From Bacteroidaceae bacterium (GTDB lineage Bacteria > Bacteroidota > Bacteroidia > Bacteroidales > Bacteroidaceae): a DNA stretch of 64,000 nucleotides. This document shows, in pieces, positions 16,142 through 25,641 of the stretch (positions within the stretch are counted from its first letter, which is position 1; every line of letters begins with the position of its first letter). Position numbers and translations under genes: made by a program. The notes under the pieces are model-generated. The model worked only from the letters and a program-made list of their open reading frames with translations. It was not told the origin of the DNA and searched no databases. Location: the NCBI GenBank assembly GCA_017650105.1, contig JAGCFO010000026.1:1-64000 (forward strand), in the 5' to 3' direction.

Positions 16142-16206
16142 GCTTTGAGGGGTTGGGCACAGGGGTGTGCTTCAGACTTTTTTGCTGCCGTTCAGAACAC
16201 TCCTTC

Positions 16207-17847
16207 TCAGGCCTGCTCGTAGCTGAGGGTTTTTGTGGGTTGATCACAAACCTCCGTGGGGCCGAAATACTGGATGGGGCCGGGATAGACGTAGCATGTC
16301 TCCTTTGCCCATTCGTCGCGGTGCGAAGCGAAGGCTTTGAAGGGAGCTCCGTCGAGTTTCACGAGAGCCTTACGTATAACGGGTTTCATCTCTCCGTTGC
16401 GGCGTTCCATATTCATCATAGCTGTGATGGGAATTCCGCCTGCTATCCACTCGCTTGCCGGAGCAGTGGTGTTTCGTACGGAGGACATGTAGCCAGTCTT
16501 TCCGCTGGCAATCAGCATAGCAGCGTTGTAGCCCAGACTGTAGCAATAGTCGGCATCAAAGTTGCTGGGAGCAGCGCAGCGTCCCTCGTAGCCGAAGAAA
16601 TGGTGCTGGGTGCTGAACTTCCCTGTGTATTTGCCTTCCTTCTTCCACTGGGCGAGTTTGGTGCTTACCATTTCTGCCAGCAGTTGCTCGGTTTCGATGA
16701 GGCTTACCTGCACGTTTCCATGTGGATCGCGCTCCAGAGCCAGCTGACGGCTTACGCCTGCGGGAAGGGAGTTGAAGATGGAGGCGTTTGCTTCGCTCAG
16801 ATGTGCCTTGATGTAGGCAATCTTCTCGTCTGCACCGATTTTGTCAAACTCAGCCTGGTTGCTGGCAATCAGGTCGTTGAGCTCTGCGATAAGCTTCTTG
16901 ATGGCAGGGATGAACTCGATGAGTCCTTCGGGTACGAGTACGGTGCCGAAGTTCATGCCTCGTGCTGCGCGGTTGGCAACGATATCGGCAATGTAGGTAA
17001 CGATGTCGTCGAGCGTCTGGTTCTTAGCCTCCACTTCCTCTCCGATGAGGGTGATGTTGGGCTGCGTCTGAAGGGCACACTCCAGCGTAACGTGGCTGGC
17101 AGAGCGTCCCATCAGCTTGATGAAGTGCCAGTATTTGCGTGCGCTGTTGCAGTCGCGCTCGATGTTTCCGATTACTTCGCTGTAGGTTTTCGTTGCGGTA
17201 TCGAAGCCGAAGGAGGTCTCAATCATGCTGTTCTTCAAGTCTCCGTCGATGGTTTTGGGGCAGCCGATTACCTGCACGCCGGCATCGATGCTCTTGTAAT
17301 ACTCGGCAAGCACACAGGCGTTGGTGTTGCTGTCATCTCCGCCGATGATGACAAGGGCTTTGATGCCCAGCTCCTTCAGGATGACAAGTCCGCTGTCGAA
17401 CTGCTCCTTCTTCTCAAGCTTAGTACGTCCCGAGCCGATGATGTCGAAGCCTCCCGTGTTGCGGTATTCGTCGATGATATCTGAAGTCAGCTCGATGTAG
17501 TTGTGCTTGATTAGCCCGTCAGGTCCCATCAGGAAGCCGTAGAGGCGGCTTTCGGGGTGGAGCTTCTTGATGCCGTCGAAAATTCCGCTGATGACGTTAT
17601 GTCCTCCGGGTGCCTGTCCTCCGCTGAGGATTACTCCCACGTTGACGGGAGCACTATCGCCCTTCTCTCCTTTCACGAAGTTGACGATGGGCATGCCGTA
17701 CGTGTTAGGGAAGAGTTTCTCGATGTCTTCCTGATTAGCTTCCGACTGGGTTTTCTCGCCTTCCTTAATGGCAACGAATCCTTTCAACACTTCGGGCAAC
17801 TTGGGCTGATAAGCTGCGCGAGCAATCTGTAATGCACTTTTTTCCAT
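16207..17847 (-). CDS. pfp: Pyrophosphate-dependent 6-phosphofructokinase, long form
   Basis: The 546-residue enzyme carries [12 protein letters not shown] near residue 73, GGDDSNTNA near 167, PKTIDGDL near 195, and MGRSASHV further on. GGDD (second Asp) and the Lys of PKTIDGDL are the hallmarks of PPi-using enzymes; ATP-dependent forms have Gly at these places. It interconverts fructose 6-phosphate and fructose 1,6-bisphosphate with PPi/Pi in central carbon metabolism. Length fits the plant-like long clade common in Bacteroidetes. No neighbour is functionally linked. The start has a weak GACCTTTG element about 45 bp upstream. Confidence 0.93.
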   Translation of the reverse strand: MEKSALQIARAAYQPKLPEVLKGFVAIKEGEKTQSEANQEDIEKLFPNTYGMPIVNFVKGEKGDSAPVNVGVILSGGQAPGGHNVISGIFDGIKKLHPESRLYGFLMGPDGLIKHNYIELTSDIIDEYRNTGGFDIIGSGRTKLEKKEQFDSGLVILKELGIKALVIIGGDDSNTNACVLAEYYKSIDAGVQVIGCPKTIDGDLKNSMIETSFGFDTATKTYSEVIGNIERDCNSARKYWHFIKLMGRSASHVTLECALQTQPNITLIGEEVEAKNQTLDDIVTYIADIVANRAARGMNFGTVLVPEGLIEFIPAIKKLIAELNDLIASNQAEFDKIGADEKIAYIKAHLSEANASIFNSLPAGVSRQLALERDPHGNVQVSLIETEQLLAEMVSTKLAQWKKEGKYTGKFSTQHHFFGYEGRCAAPSNFDADYCYSLGYNAAMLIASGKTGYMSSVRNTTAPASEWIAGGIPITAMMNMERRNGEMKPVIRKALVKLDGAPFKAFASHRDEWAKETCYVYPGPIQYFGPTEVCDQPTKTLSYEQA

Positions 17848-17968
17848 TTTTGAGTTATATTAAATTTGGTTTTCTCTGTTTTGCTTTGCAAAGGTCGCAA
17901 AAAAACCGCAATAAAGCAAAAAACAGCAGTTTTTTTAGCACTCTTTTGGCATTATCCGAATAATATGC

Positions 17969-17976
17969 TACCTTTA
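17969..17976 (+). promoter_or_regulatory. -7 promoter element (TACCTTTA) for the 87-residue protein gene
   Basis: TACCTTTA, one base off TAnnTTTG, lies 29 bp before the ATG at 18005. Confidence 0.45.
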
Positions 17977-18004
17977 CCGACGCATTTCAAACTTTTAATT
18001 CGTT

Positions 18005-18268
18005 ATGGCAAGTAGAAAAAATCTGAAAAAAACAGTCAACTACATTGTTGATGAGTTGTGCACCGAGTGTCTCTTCACAGAGTTTGCAAAAAAGGCAGAC
18101 AAGGAGAAGGTGGATGAAATATTAATGGATATCATGTCGTTACAATCGGAGTTCTTGGCTCGTTGCAGCCATACTGAGCCGGGAAACGTGAAGGGTTTCT
18201 ACAAGAAATTCTACGATGACTTCAATGCCCAGACAGACGCTATCCTTGCAAAGATAAAGGCACTCTGA
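18005..18268 (+). CDS. Small conserved hypothetical protein
   Basis: The 87-residue product is helical and charged, with an opening ASRKNLKKTVNYIVDEL, two nearby Cys in CTEC, and no signal peptide or membrane segment. I recall similar short proteins in Bacteroidales but no known function. A -7 promoter element precedes it and a hairpin follows 22 bp after the stop. It is a single-gene unit between leftward genes. Confidence 0.7.
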   Translation: MASRKNLKKTVNYIVDELCTECLFTEFAKKADKEKVDEILMDIMSLQSEFLARCSHTEPGNVKGFYKKFYDDFNAQTDAILAKIKAL

Positions 18269-18290
18269 TACTGTTTCGCAGATTTGAAAT

Positions 18291-18321
18291 CAGAGGGGGT
18301 TCCTTTGCGGAATCCCCTCTG
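18291..18321 (+). terminator. Strong hairpin after the 87-residue protein gene
   Basis: A 13-bp stem pairs 18291-18303 with 18309-18321 (CAGAGGGG side, one G-T pair) around a five-base loop TTTGC. No immediate T-run follows, but a T-rich stretch starts about 20 bases on. Confidence 0.6.
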
Positions 18322-18351
18322 CCTGTTGATAACGGCTTGTTTTTATCTTCC

Positions 18352-18498
18352 CTTTGATTTTCCCTTCTACATCTTGATTTTTCCCTTCTTCATCTCGCGA
18401 TATTTGTTCTCCAAAAAAAATTTTCCCTTCTTCAAAAAAAATTATTCCTTCTTCATATCGCGCGCTTCTTTCTTCATCTTGCGGGTTTCTTTCTTCAT
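18352..18498 (-). repeat. 21-bp modular repeat, locus B (seven contiguous units, 147 bp)
   Basis: Read on the minus strand from 18498, seven units of exactly 21 bp follow without spacers. Two begin ATGAAGAAAGAA and end CGCAAG or CGCGAT; one begins ATGAAGAAGGAATAATTT; one begins TTGAAGAAGGGAAAATTT. One begins TTGGAGAACAAAT and ends CGCGAG; one begins ATGAAGAAGGGAAAAAT; one begins ATGTAGAAGGGAAAAT. It is the longest and best-phased copy in the window and lies between convergent genes. Confidence 0.85.
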
Positions 18499-18513
18499 AT
18501 CGTTTTTTGCGAA

Positions 18514-20346
18514 TCAATCCCAATCGTTCCACTTGTCGTCGGTTGGGGTAGGAACGGGCAGCTCGTTGTCGATAGTCTTGCTGCGAAGCCAGAGTTTCTC
18601 ATCCTCGCTGAGCCAAGGGAGCAGACGAGTGTATACGCTTCTGTTGTAGTTGTTTAGCCAAGCTTTCTCTTCGTCTGTCATCAGTTCCGGCACACAGGGA
18701 GAGGGATCGATATAGGTGCAGGTAAGCGTCTCGAATCCCAGCCAGTTGCCGAATTCGTTTTCTCCTTTCTCCACACACAGAATCATGTTCTCGTGCCGCA
18801 CGCCGTGCATTCCTTCGCGGTAAAGTCCTGGCTCTACGGATGTTATCATGCGGGCATGCATCGCTTGGTCATAGACGTTCTGCCGCAAGTCCTGAGGTCC
18901 TTCGTGGCAGCAGAGAACATGTCCCACTCCGTGTCCCGTCCCATGCCCGAAGTTTCGGTATGCTTTCCACAGAGGTATGCGGGCAAGGATGTCGATGTTT
19001 GCCCCGCGTGTGCCCTTTGGGAAGATGGCTGTGCTGAGCCCGATGGTTCCTTTCAGCACCAGCGTGTAGTCGATGCGCTCCAGTTCGGTGAGAGGGCCGA
19101 CGGGTACGGTACGCGTGATGTCTGTAGTCCCCTCAAGATACTGTCCTCCCGAGTCGAGCAGATAAAGTCCTTTCGGAACAATTGTGCTGCAAACTTCGTG
19201 AGTGGGCTGGTAGTGGGGAAGTGCGGCGTTTTCCCCGATAGCGGTGATAGGGGCGAAGCTCTCCTCGAGATAATTCTCCTGCTCACGTCGGAGAGATGCC
19301 ATCTTGTCGGCTGCATCCATCTCTGTGGGGCAGGCCCCTGAGGCGAGCGTCTCCTCAAGCCATTTGAAAAACTTCGTCTGCGCGATGCCGTCCTTCAGAT
19401 AGGCTTTTCTGAAGCCCGCAATCTCCACATCGTTCTTGAGCGCTTTTTCCAGGATGACGGGGGAGATGCCGTCTACCAGCCTGTCGTTCAACACTTCGGC
19501 GCCTTTGCTAAACATAGCGAAGTTCATAGTTCTCCCATCCATAAGCAATCGTGCATCAGAGGGTAGGGAGTTGAACGCATCGATGGCTTCTTCATAAGGT
19601 TTTGCCACAATGCCGTTCTCGCGGAAGAATTTCTCCACCTCGGGCACTACTTTTGCCAGATTAGTGTAGAGCGTAGCCTTGTCCGTCTCAACCAACAGAT
19701 AGCTGATTGTAACGGGAGTAAAGAGGATGTCGTTGCTTCGGATATTGAGCAACCAGGCAATCTCGTCGAGGCTGCTCAGCATCATGCTGTTGCAGTTTCG
19801 GCTCGATAATTCGTTTCTCAGCCACGAGAGCTTGTCTGCTGTAGAGCGTCCGGTGTATGTCTCGCTGAGCACAAAAATCGGGTCGTTGGGCGTCTCGGGC
19901 CTGTCAGGCCACAGCTCGTTGATGTAGTCGGGCTTGTTGACGACGGTGCCGTTGATGCCACTCAGCTTTTCTTTCAGATGCTCCACTTCGGCAACGCTCA
20001 TACAAGTTCCGTCGATACCCACGCGACAGCCATTTGGCAACGTGCGCACCATCCAATCGGGATAGGGCTCAGCTTCGGGAACCCGCAACTTGTGGAGCAC
20101 ATACTCCGTTCCTGCAAGTTCCTTCGCGAATTGGATGAAGAAGCGGGTGTCGGTCCAAAGTCCGGCGTGCTCTTGTGTAACAACGATATCGCCATACGAG
20201 CCTGTGAATCCCGACATGTATTGCCGCAACATCCAGCGCGAGGGAACATCCTCGCTACTGTGAGGGTCACTTCCAGGTACGACGACAGCATCCCATCTCT
20301 CTCTCTTCATCATGTTGCGCAAAGCAGCAAGCCGTTCTTTGATCAT
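18514..20346 (-). CDS. Xaa-Pro aminopeptidase (M24B, aminopeptidase P family)
   Basis: The 610-residue protein has two creatinase-like N-terminal domains and a pita-bread C-terminal domain. Metal-ligand motifs are in place: DSGGQYLEGTTDITR near 396-410 (two Asp), GHGTGHGVGH near 465 (His), SVEPGLY near 503 (Glu) and RHENM near 516 (Glu). The enzyme removes an N-terminal residue preceding proline, using two metal ions, in the cytoplasm. Length fits the long three-domain form. A TATATTTG promoter element lies about 90 bp upstream. The 3' end is close to a seven-unit 21-bp repeat array. Confidence 0.92.
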   Translation of the reverse strand: MIKERLAALRNMMKRERWDAVVVPGSDPHSSEDVPSRWMLRQYMSGFTGSYGDIVVTQEHAGLWTDTRFFIQFAKELAGTEYVLHKLRVPEAEPYPDWMVRTLPNGCRVGIDGTCMSVAEVEHLKEKLSGINGTVVNKPDYINELWPDRPETPNDPIFVLSETYTGRSTADKLSWLRNELSSRNCNSMMLSSLDEIAWLLNIRSNDILFTPVTISYLLVETDKATLYTNLAKVVPEVEKFFRENGIVAKPYEEAIDAFNSLPSDARLLMDGRTMNFAMFSKGAEVLNDRLVDGISPVILEKALKNDVEIAGFRKAYLKDGIAQTKFFKWLEETLASGACPTEMDAADKMASLRREQENYLEESFAPITAIGENAALPHYQPTHEVCSTIVPKGLYLLDSGGQYLEGTTDITRTVPVGPLTELERIDYTLVLKGTIGLSTAIFPKGTRGANIDILARIPLWKAYRNFGHGTGHGVGHVLCCHEGPQDLRQNVYDQAMHARMITSVEPGLYREGMHGVRHENMILCVEKGENEFGNWLGFETLTCTYIDPSPCVPELMTDEEKAWLNNYNRSVYTRLLPWLSEDEKLWLRSKTIDNELPVPTPTDDKWNDWD

Positions 20347-20432
20347 AGTGTGATAGCGGGTTAGTGTTGTTGATTAAAAAATGATGTTTACAAGTTTTGT
20401 TAAGTTGTCAGAAACAAACTCTTTTATCGCCA

Positions 20433-20440
20433 CAAATATA
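20433..20440 (-). promoter_or_regulatory. -7 promoter element (TATATTTG) for the Xaa-Pro aminopeptidase
   Basis: CAAATATA on the plus strand reads TATATTTG on the minus strand. It leaves a leader of about 80 bases. The 20347-20664 gap holds this element and the divergent one at 20609; nothing else is evident in it. Confidence 0.5.
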
Positions 20441-20608
20441 GTCAAAAAAAACGACAATTGCAAGCTTTTCCTTGTTAAACAACGAAAAAATTTTGTTAAG
20501 CAATAAATCCCCAGAATTAAACAATGGAGTTGTAGAGTTAAACTATCGTCAGAAGCACGTGAAAATAACTTTTCTCTGTTTAGATTAGGCAAAACCAAGA
20601 AAGAGTGC

Positions 20609-20616
20609 TATCTTTG
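20609..20616 (+). promoter_or_regulatory. -7 promoter element (TATCTTTG) for the outer-membrane protein gene
   Basis: Exact TAnnTTTG match. Transcription would start near 20623, so the GTG at 20605 is excluded, the ATG at 20626 would be nearly leaderless, and the ATG at 20665 gets a leader of about 40 bases. Confidence 0.6.
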
Positions 20617-20664
20617 TCGGTTGAAATGAAAAAAATTGTGATTATTCAGTCGGTTTTTGAAAAT

Positions 20665-21696
20665 ATGAAACTCTTCTTCGTAGATAAGCCAATAAGGAAA
20701 AGATTGCTTGCCGCTATCCTGTGTTTAGGCGTTTGTCCTGTTTTTGCTCAGTCCATCGTCTATCATGTCGAGAACTTTGGGTTCTTTGATAACAGAGAGA
20801 CAAAGAGCCCTTACCAGTTTTCAGAGACCTTGTTTGGCACTCGTCTGGGTGCAGAATTGGGAGTGAAACGGGGAGCGAACAGCGTGTATGGTGGCTATGT
20901 GGTGCTAGAGGAGTTCGGTAACTTGGAACTCGCTCACAAGGAGTGGACGTTCTACTATCAGTATAGAGATCACGGCGTTACGGGCGCTTTCGGTTCTTTT
21001 CCGCGACGTCTGCTCCGCAGAGAGTTACCAGAATCTTTTCTCGATGACTCAATCCGTTATTATAATCCCAATCTGTATGGTGCTCTCATTCAACGCACGG
21101 GAGAAAACGGCTTTGCCGAACTTTACTGCAACTGGAGAGGGCGTCAGTCGCACGAGCAACGAGAGATTTTCGAGATTTCTGCCGACGGAGAGTATGCTTT
21201 TTCCTCTTTGCCTTTTGCTCTCAGCACGGGATTCTTTGCCCAGTTGACGCACTTCTCGGTACGCAAAGGGAAAACTCCCGACAAGGTGTACGACAAAGTG
21301 ATGCTGAACCCATACGTCAGCACTTCTTTCAACTTAGGGTTGATCGACACCTTTACTATCACGGCAGGCGCTTTGGCCTCTTTCAATCGCGATCGTACAG
21401 ACAAGATTTGGAAGACTCCTTTGGGATTTATGGGGGATGTGCAGATGCGGAAGGGTGCCTTTGAGTTAGGAAACCATTTATATGCCGGCAAACCCCAACT
21501 TACGGATTTTGAGCGCTATGGTATGGAACTTCATCAAGGGGATAGCTACTATCGGAGCGCGTTCTACGACAGAGTTGACTTTACTGCCTATCTGCTCGAA
21601 CGGAAGAATCTCGATTGCCACTTCACTGCCTCTTTCCATTTTTCGGAGGGAGTGATGGACAACACACAGGTACTCTACGTACATATCCTTTTTTGA
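20665..21696 (+). CDS. Putative outer-membrane beta-barrel protein
   Basis: From the ATG at 20665 the product is 343 residues, with a basic start (DKPIRKR), a hydrophobic core and a cleavage-like VFAQS. The mature part alternates aromatic and polar residues in many short strands and ends VLYVHILF, as in outer-membrane barrels. I recognise no named family. An ATG at 20626 is in frame but would be almost at the transcription start. The GH5-GH43 enzyme follows 95 bp on with no clear promoter between, so the two may be cotranscribed, linking this protein to glycan use (inference). Confidence 0.62.
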   Translation: MKLFFVDKPIRKRLLAAILCLGVCPVFAQSIVYHVENFGFFDNRETKSPYQFSETLFGTRLGAELGVKRGANSVYGGYVVLEEFGNLELAHKEWTFYYQYRDHGVTGAFGSFPRRLLRRELPESFLDDSIRYYNPNLYGALIQRTGENGFAELYCNWRGRQSHEQREIFEISADGEYAFSSLPFALSTGFFAQLTHFSVRKGKTPDKVYDKVMLNPYVSTSFNLGLIDTFTITAGALASFNRDRTDKIWKTPLGFMGDVQMRKGAFELGNHLYAGKPQLTDFERYGMELHQGDSYYRSAFYDRVDFTAYLLERKNLDCHFTASFHFSEGVMDNTQVLYVHILF

Positions 21697-21791
21697 GAAA
21701 GAGCAAAGACTAAACGGAAATGATGTTTCGTCTTCATCTTTTAATAATGCATTCTGCCAAATCATTTGAAACAACTAACCCAACTAAGATT

Positions 21792-24700
21792 ATGAAAAAA
21801 GTCTTGATGCTATTATTTACTTTTGTGGTTACGACCGCATCAGCGCAAGGCGTGAAACCGATGCCCACTTTGAGTGTGGAAGGAAGGCACATCGTTGATC
21901 AGCACGGCAATCACGTGGTTTTGCACGGAGTGATGGATACTCCCAACGCTTGGTTTAATGGAGGACGTTGGGGCTGGAGCTATAGTAGTGTTACCCCTTG
22001 CTTGAACTACTTTGAGAAAATCTTCTCAGGACTGGAGGAGGCTAAGTGTGACGTGTTCCGCCTTCATTTGGATCCAGCCTGGACCAACGATCCCAGCAAC
22101 AGCTATACCTATAGCGGAGCGAAAGGGCAGGCTGACGATGCCACAGGCGAAGCTGATATCAAAAAATTCAATCCTTCGCGGCTCAAGACTTATCTGCGCA
22201 CTCTATATTTCCCTTTGGCAAAAAAAGCGATGAATCACGGAATGTACGTTGTAGTGCGCCCGCCAGGAGTATGTCCCGGAAATCTACAAGTGGGAGACTA
22301 TTATCAAAACTATCTGATGACAGTATGGGATCTTTTTACGCAAAATGACTCCATTCGGAAATATCCGGGACAGATTAGCATTGAGCTGGCAAATGAGCCC
22401 GTTTCGCTGAAGAATGCACAAGGGAAGGATGACGCGAAGGCTTTGCATGATTATTTCCAACCCATCGTTGACAAAATCCGTGAGAATGGCTTTACCGGCA
22501 TTATTTGGGTTCCTGGAACAGGTTGGCAGAGCAATTACACAAGCTTCGCTCAATATCCTATCGAGGGCTACAACATAGGGTATGCTGTACATGACTATTG
22601 TGGCTGGTATGGCTGTAGCGACAGCAGTTGTGACCCACAGAGTTTGATACAGCAGTTCCGTCAGCAGGTACCCGTAGTAGATACTGCTCCCATTATTATC
22701 ACCGAAGTGGACTGGAGCCCTTATAAACCTGGAACCGGACACTACAATGAGCATGGCGACTGGGTGGAGTCAAATTACGGTACTTGGAGCACAGGAAGCA
22801 CATCGAAATGGGGTAAAGCATACAAACAACTTCTCGATCACTATGGAAATATCTCAATGACTCTTTCGGGAACAAGTTGCCTCATCGACGTTGATACCCT
22901 TATCAACAAGAAAAAAGTGGTGCCCGCTTTTGACGGGCTTGAGGAAGCCTGTGGCAAAGCTTGCATGGATTGGTATGCCGAGTACTACGAAGTAGATTGG
23001 CCTCACGCCGATTTCCGCAATACTGTTGTCAGCGACTTGGGTAACGGTAAGTACCAGAATCCAATTATTCGAGCCGACTTCCCTGATCCTGACGTTATCT
23101 CCGTGGATGGCACTTATTATATGGTTACGACAACTATGCACCACTTCCCGGGTGCCACCATCGTGAAGTCAAAAGACTTAGTCAATTGGGAGTATTGCTC
23201 ACAGCCTTTGACACGTCTCTCCACCAAGGATAGCTACTCGTTGCTTAAAGGGCAAAATGCTTATGCTCGAGGGATGTGGGCTTGTTCTATGGCATACCAT
23301 AACGGCACGTTCTATATTCTGCTTAACGGAAACGATGCCGGAGGATTTGTCTTGACAGCAACCGACCCTGAAGGGAAGTGGGAGTTGAAGCCTATTTCAC
23401 GAATATACTATGACCCGGGTATGATGTTTGAGGGAGGAAAAGTGTATGTCGTCTGTGGTAACACGGAGATAAAAATGTGCGAATTAGATGAGGACTTAAA
23501 TTTCCTGCAAGAAAAGACAGTCTTTACAGCAAATGAAATGCTTGAGGGTTGTCATCTCTACCATATTGGCGATTATTATTACATCTATGCAACTTATGGT
23601 GGTTGGCCCAGCGGGCAGACGGTACTGCGTTCAAAGAATATCTTCGGACCTTATGAAGAGAAAATGCTTGTTGAGAAATGGATTAACAATAAGCCTAATA
23701 CCGTTCATCAGGGGGCTCTGATAGAAGTGCCGGCTGAATCTCATGATTCACAATGGTGGACCATTATGCAAGAGGATTTAGGTTGTCTTGGACGCATGCC
23801 TAACTTGCAACCTGTTGTGTGGGAGGATGGTTGGCCTGTTGTAGGCAACAAGGGTGTACCTTATGCCACTTTCACTAAGCCCGATGTGGGGGCTAGTTAC
23901 CCCCGTGTGCCGTTGCCTACCAATGATAACTTCCGCAGCTATCCAATTGGCAAACAATGGCAATGGAACCACAATCCCGATGACGGAGCTTGGAGCCTTT
24001 TTGAGAGAGCGGGATGGTTCCGTTTGCGTGCAGGAGAAGCAGATTGCCTTACTCAGGCGCGCAATATGCTCACCCAACGCATTTTCGCTTTTAGCGATAG
24101 GGTGTCTCCGGGAACTGTACGCCTTGATATCTCCAATTTGAAGGAGGGTGACAGGGCAGGCATCTGTATACTGCAGGATCCCTACGCTGCTATCGCAGTA
24201 GAAGTAAAAGAAGGGAAAAAGCAATTGGTATGGTGGCAGGATCAACTGGCTTCCAATGATGGGTTTACGCCCGCTGAACTTACAAAAGCAATAGACATTG
24301 ATAGCATCATCTACCTTCGTGCTACAGTGAGCTATTCAACAAGCAAAACACAGTTCTATTATTCTTTGGACAACAAGACTTTCTCCCCACTTGGAAATAA
24401 AACCACTCTGGGTTACAATCTCAGCATCTTTGTCGGTACACGTTTCGGGCTTTTCTGCTATAATCAAAACTCCAATTCTTCAGATCAAACATCAAACTCA
24501 CAAGGTTATGCTGACTTTGACTGGTTCTCGACAGAAAACTCATTCGAAGAGAGCATGTTCTATCCAGCAGACTTCGAGGGCTATAATGAGGATATGCTTA
24601 CCCTTGAGAGTCTTTCACTTGAGGGCGTTCCCGATGAAGTGATGGTAGGAAATAGTGGACCTTTGCAACTGATAGCAACCTACCGCGATGGTCATTCAGA

Positions 24701-25418
24701 TAACGTAGCAGCGCAGGCACGCTATGAAATTGATAGCGAAGGAGTGATAGAAATAAATGGCGGAACTATTCGTGGATTGAGCGAAGGGACAGCTAACGTA
24801 CGTGTGAGCTATACGGATTTGTTTGGCAACACGTTGAATGATGAGTTTACTGTACGATCCACCTTCTTCCCCTTCGGAGCACAGTATATTTGTACTTCGT
24901 TCTTTGGGCAAGGTGTGTACGAAGAAGCATCGCGTACTTTCCGCCCCAGTCAGTATGGGCAGATGGGCTGGGAATATCAAGGCGGTACTGACATGTCGGC
25001 ATATAAATACCTCGTTATCAAATTGGCAGCCTTCAGCAGTAACTCTCACTTGAATATCTATACCACTCCGAGCATATGGGGAGACGGTTATTCTACTCCT
25101 GATTTCGGACAGAAAAAGCAGATAGTGGTTAACCTGCAGAAGGTGAAGTACACGAGTGGTGGAAAGAAAGGGCAAATGCTTGAAACTGATAATGTCTGCA
25201 TCGTTGCTTTCTGGGGTAACGGAAGTCAGAAAATCAAGGTCAGCGATATGTATCTCACTAACAACGATGACTATTCCCCCAACGGAATAAACGATGTCAT
25301 GTGGGAATCATCTCCTGTCGAAGATGCTCTCTATGACCTCCAAGGACGAAGAGTCGATATGCCGACACACCCAGGCATCTATATCAAGAAGGGGAAAAAG
25401 ATTTTGGTAAGAGAATAG
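21792..25418 (+). CDS. Multidomain secreted glycoside hydrolase: GH5 plus GH43, with accessory domains
   Basis: The 1208-residue protein starts with a signal peptide ending TASAQG. A GH5-type barrel follows: acid/base Glu in IELANEP near residue 200 and nucleophile Glu in IITEVDW near 303. From about 422 a GH43 propeller begins (NPIIRADFPDPDV, base Asp near 429; EGCHLY near 585), followed by a concanavalin-like beta-sandwich to about 900. Then come a Big_2-like Ig domain (about 935-1020), a beta-sandwich of carbohydrate-binding type (about 1030-1160), and a tail YDLQGRRVDMP ending with a Lys-rich strand. It should cleave beta-glycan main chains and side groups, such as arabinoxylan, outside the cell; exact substrates are not readable. 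An upstream in-frame start at 21720 lacks a signal-like N-terminus. Confidence 0.87.
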   Translation: MKKVLMLLFTFVVTTASAQGVKPMPTLSVEGRHIVDQHGNHVVLHGVMDTPNAWFNGGRWGWSYSSVTPCLNYFEKIFSGLEEAKCDVFRLHLDPAWTNDPSNSYTYSGAKGQADDATGEADIKKFNPSRLKTYLRTLYFPLAKKAMNHGMYVVVRPPGVCPGNLQVGDYYQNYLMTVWDLFTQNDSIRKYPGQISIELANEPVSLKNAQGKDDAKALHDYFQPIVDKIRENGFTGIIWVPGTGWQSNYTSFAQYPIEGYNIGYAVHDYCGWYGCSDSSCDPQSLIQQFRQQVPVVDTAPIIITEVDWSPYKPGTGHYNEHGDWVESNYGTWSTGSTSKWGKAYKQLLDHYGNISMTLSGTSCLIDVDTLINKKKVVPAFDGLEEACGKACMDWYAEYYEVDWPHADFRNTVVSDLGNGKYQNPIIRADFPDPDVISVDGTYYMVTTTMHHFPGATIVKSKDLVNWEYCSQPLTRLSTKDSYSLLKGQNAYARGMWACSMAYHNGTFYILLNGNDAGGFVLTATDPEGKWELKPISRIYYDPGMMFEGGKVYVVCGNTEIKMCELDEDLNFLQEKTVFTANEMLEGCHLYHIGDYYYIYATYGGWPSGQTVLRSKNIFGPYEEKMLVEKWINNKPNTVHQGALIEVPAESHDSQWWTIMQEDLGCLGRMPNLQPVVWEDGWPVVGNKGVPYATFTKPDVGASYPRVPLPTNDNFRSYPIGKQWQWNHNPDDGAWSLFERAGWFRLRAGEADCLTQARNMLTQRIFAFSDRVSPGTVRLDISNLKEGDRAGICILQDPYAAIAVEVKEGKKQLVWWQDQLASNDGFTPAELTKAIDIDSIIYLRATVSYSTSKTQFYYSLDNKTFSPLGNKTTLGYNLSIFVGTRFGLFCYNQNSNSSDQTSNSQGYADFDWFSTENSFEESMFYPADFEGYNEDMLTLESLSLEGVPDEVMVGNSGPLQLIATYRDGHSDNVAAQARYEIDSEGVIEINGGTIRGLSEGTANVRVSYTDLFGNTLNDEFTVRSTFFPFGAQYICTSFFGQGVYEEASRTFRPSQYGQMGWEYQGGTDMSAYKYLVIKLAAFSSNSHLNIYTTPSIWGDGYSTPDFGQKKQIVVNLQKVKYTSGGKKGQMLETDNVCIVAFWGNGSQKIKVSDMYLTNNDDYSPNGINDVMWESSPVEDALYDLQGRRVDMPTHPGIYIKKGKKILVRE

Positions 25419-25513
25419 CGCGAGATTCTTTGAGCATAATTGGTAGAAATCCCTTTTCTTTTTAAAAAAGGTAAAAAAAATGCCATTTGTTGGTTATTCT
25501 AAAAAGTTTTGTC

Positions 25514-25521
25514 TATTTTTA
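25514..25521 (+). promoter_or_regulatory. -7 promoter element (TATTTTTA) upstream of recJ
   Basis: TATTTTTA is one base off TAnnTTTG. It lies about 120 bp before recJ in the 223-bp gap and would drive the recJ-recQ-DAHP synthase unit. Confidence 0.4.
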
Positions 25522-25641
25522 CCAGTTCAAATTGCGGAAGTGTTCCCTTTTTGCAACGAAAACAACTGATAATAATGAATTTACATGGCTTTTGCCACAA
25601 AAAACTATTCATCATGACAACTAAACAAAAAAATATAAGCA

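Noticed and set aside
16057..17484. 475-residue plus-strand frame opposite the PPi-phosphofructokinase
   Set aside because: Long open antisense frames are common in codon-biased genes. The other strand carries all the enzyme motifs.
18352..18498. CRISPR array
   Set aside because: The repeated units are contiguous, only 21 bp long, and there are no unique spacers or cas genes.
18284..18649. 121-residue plus-strand frame rich in Phe and Lys
   Set aside because: It is open only because the 21-bp repeat keeps a constant phase. It overlaps the aminopeptidase gene and has no family features.
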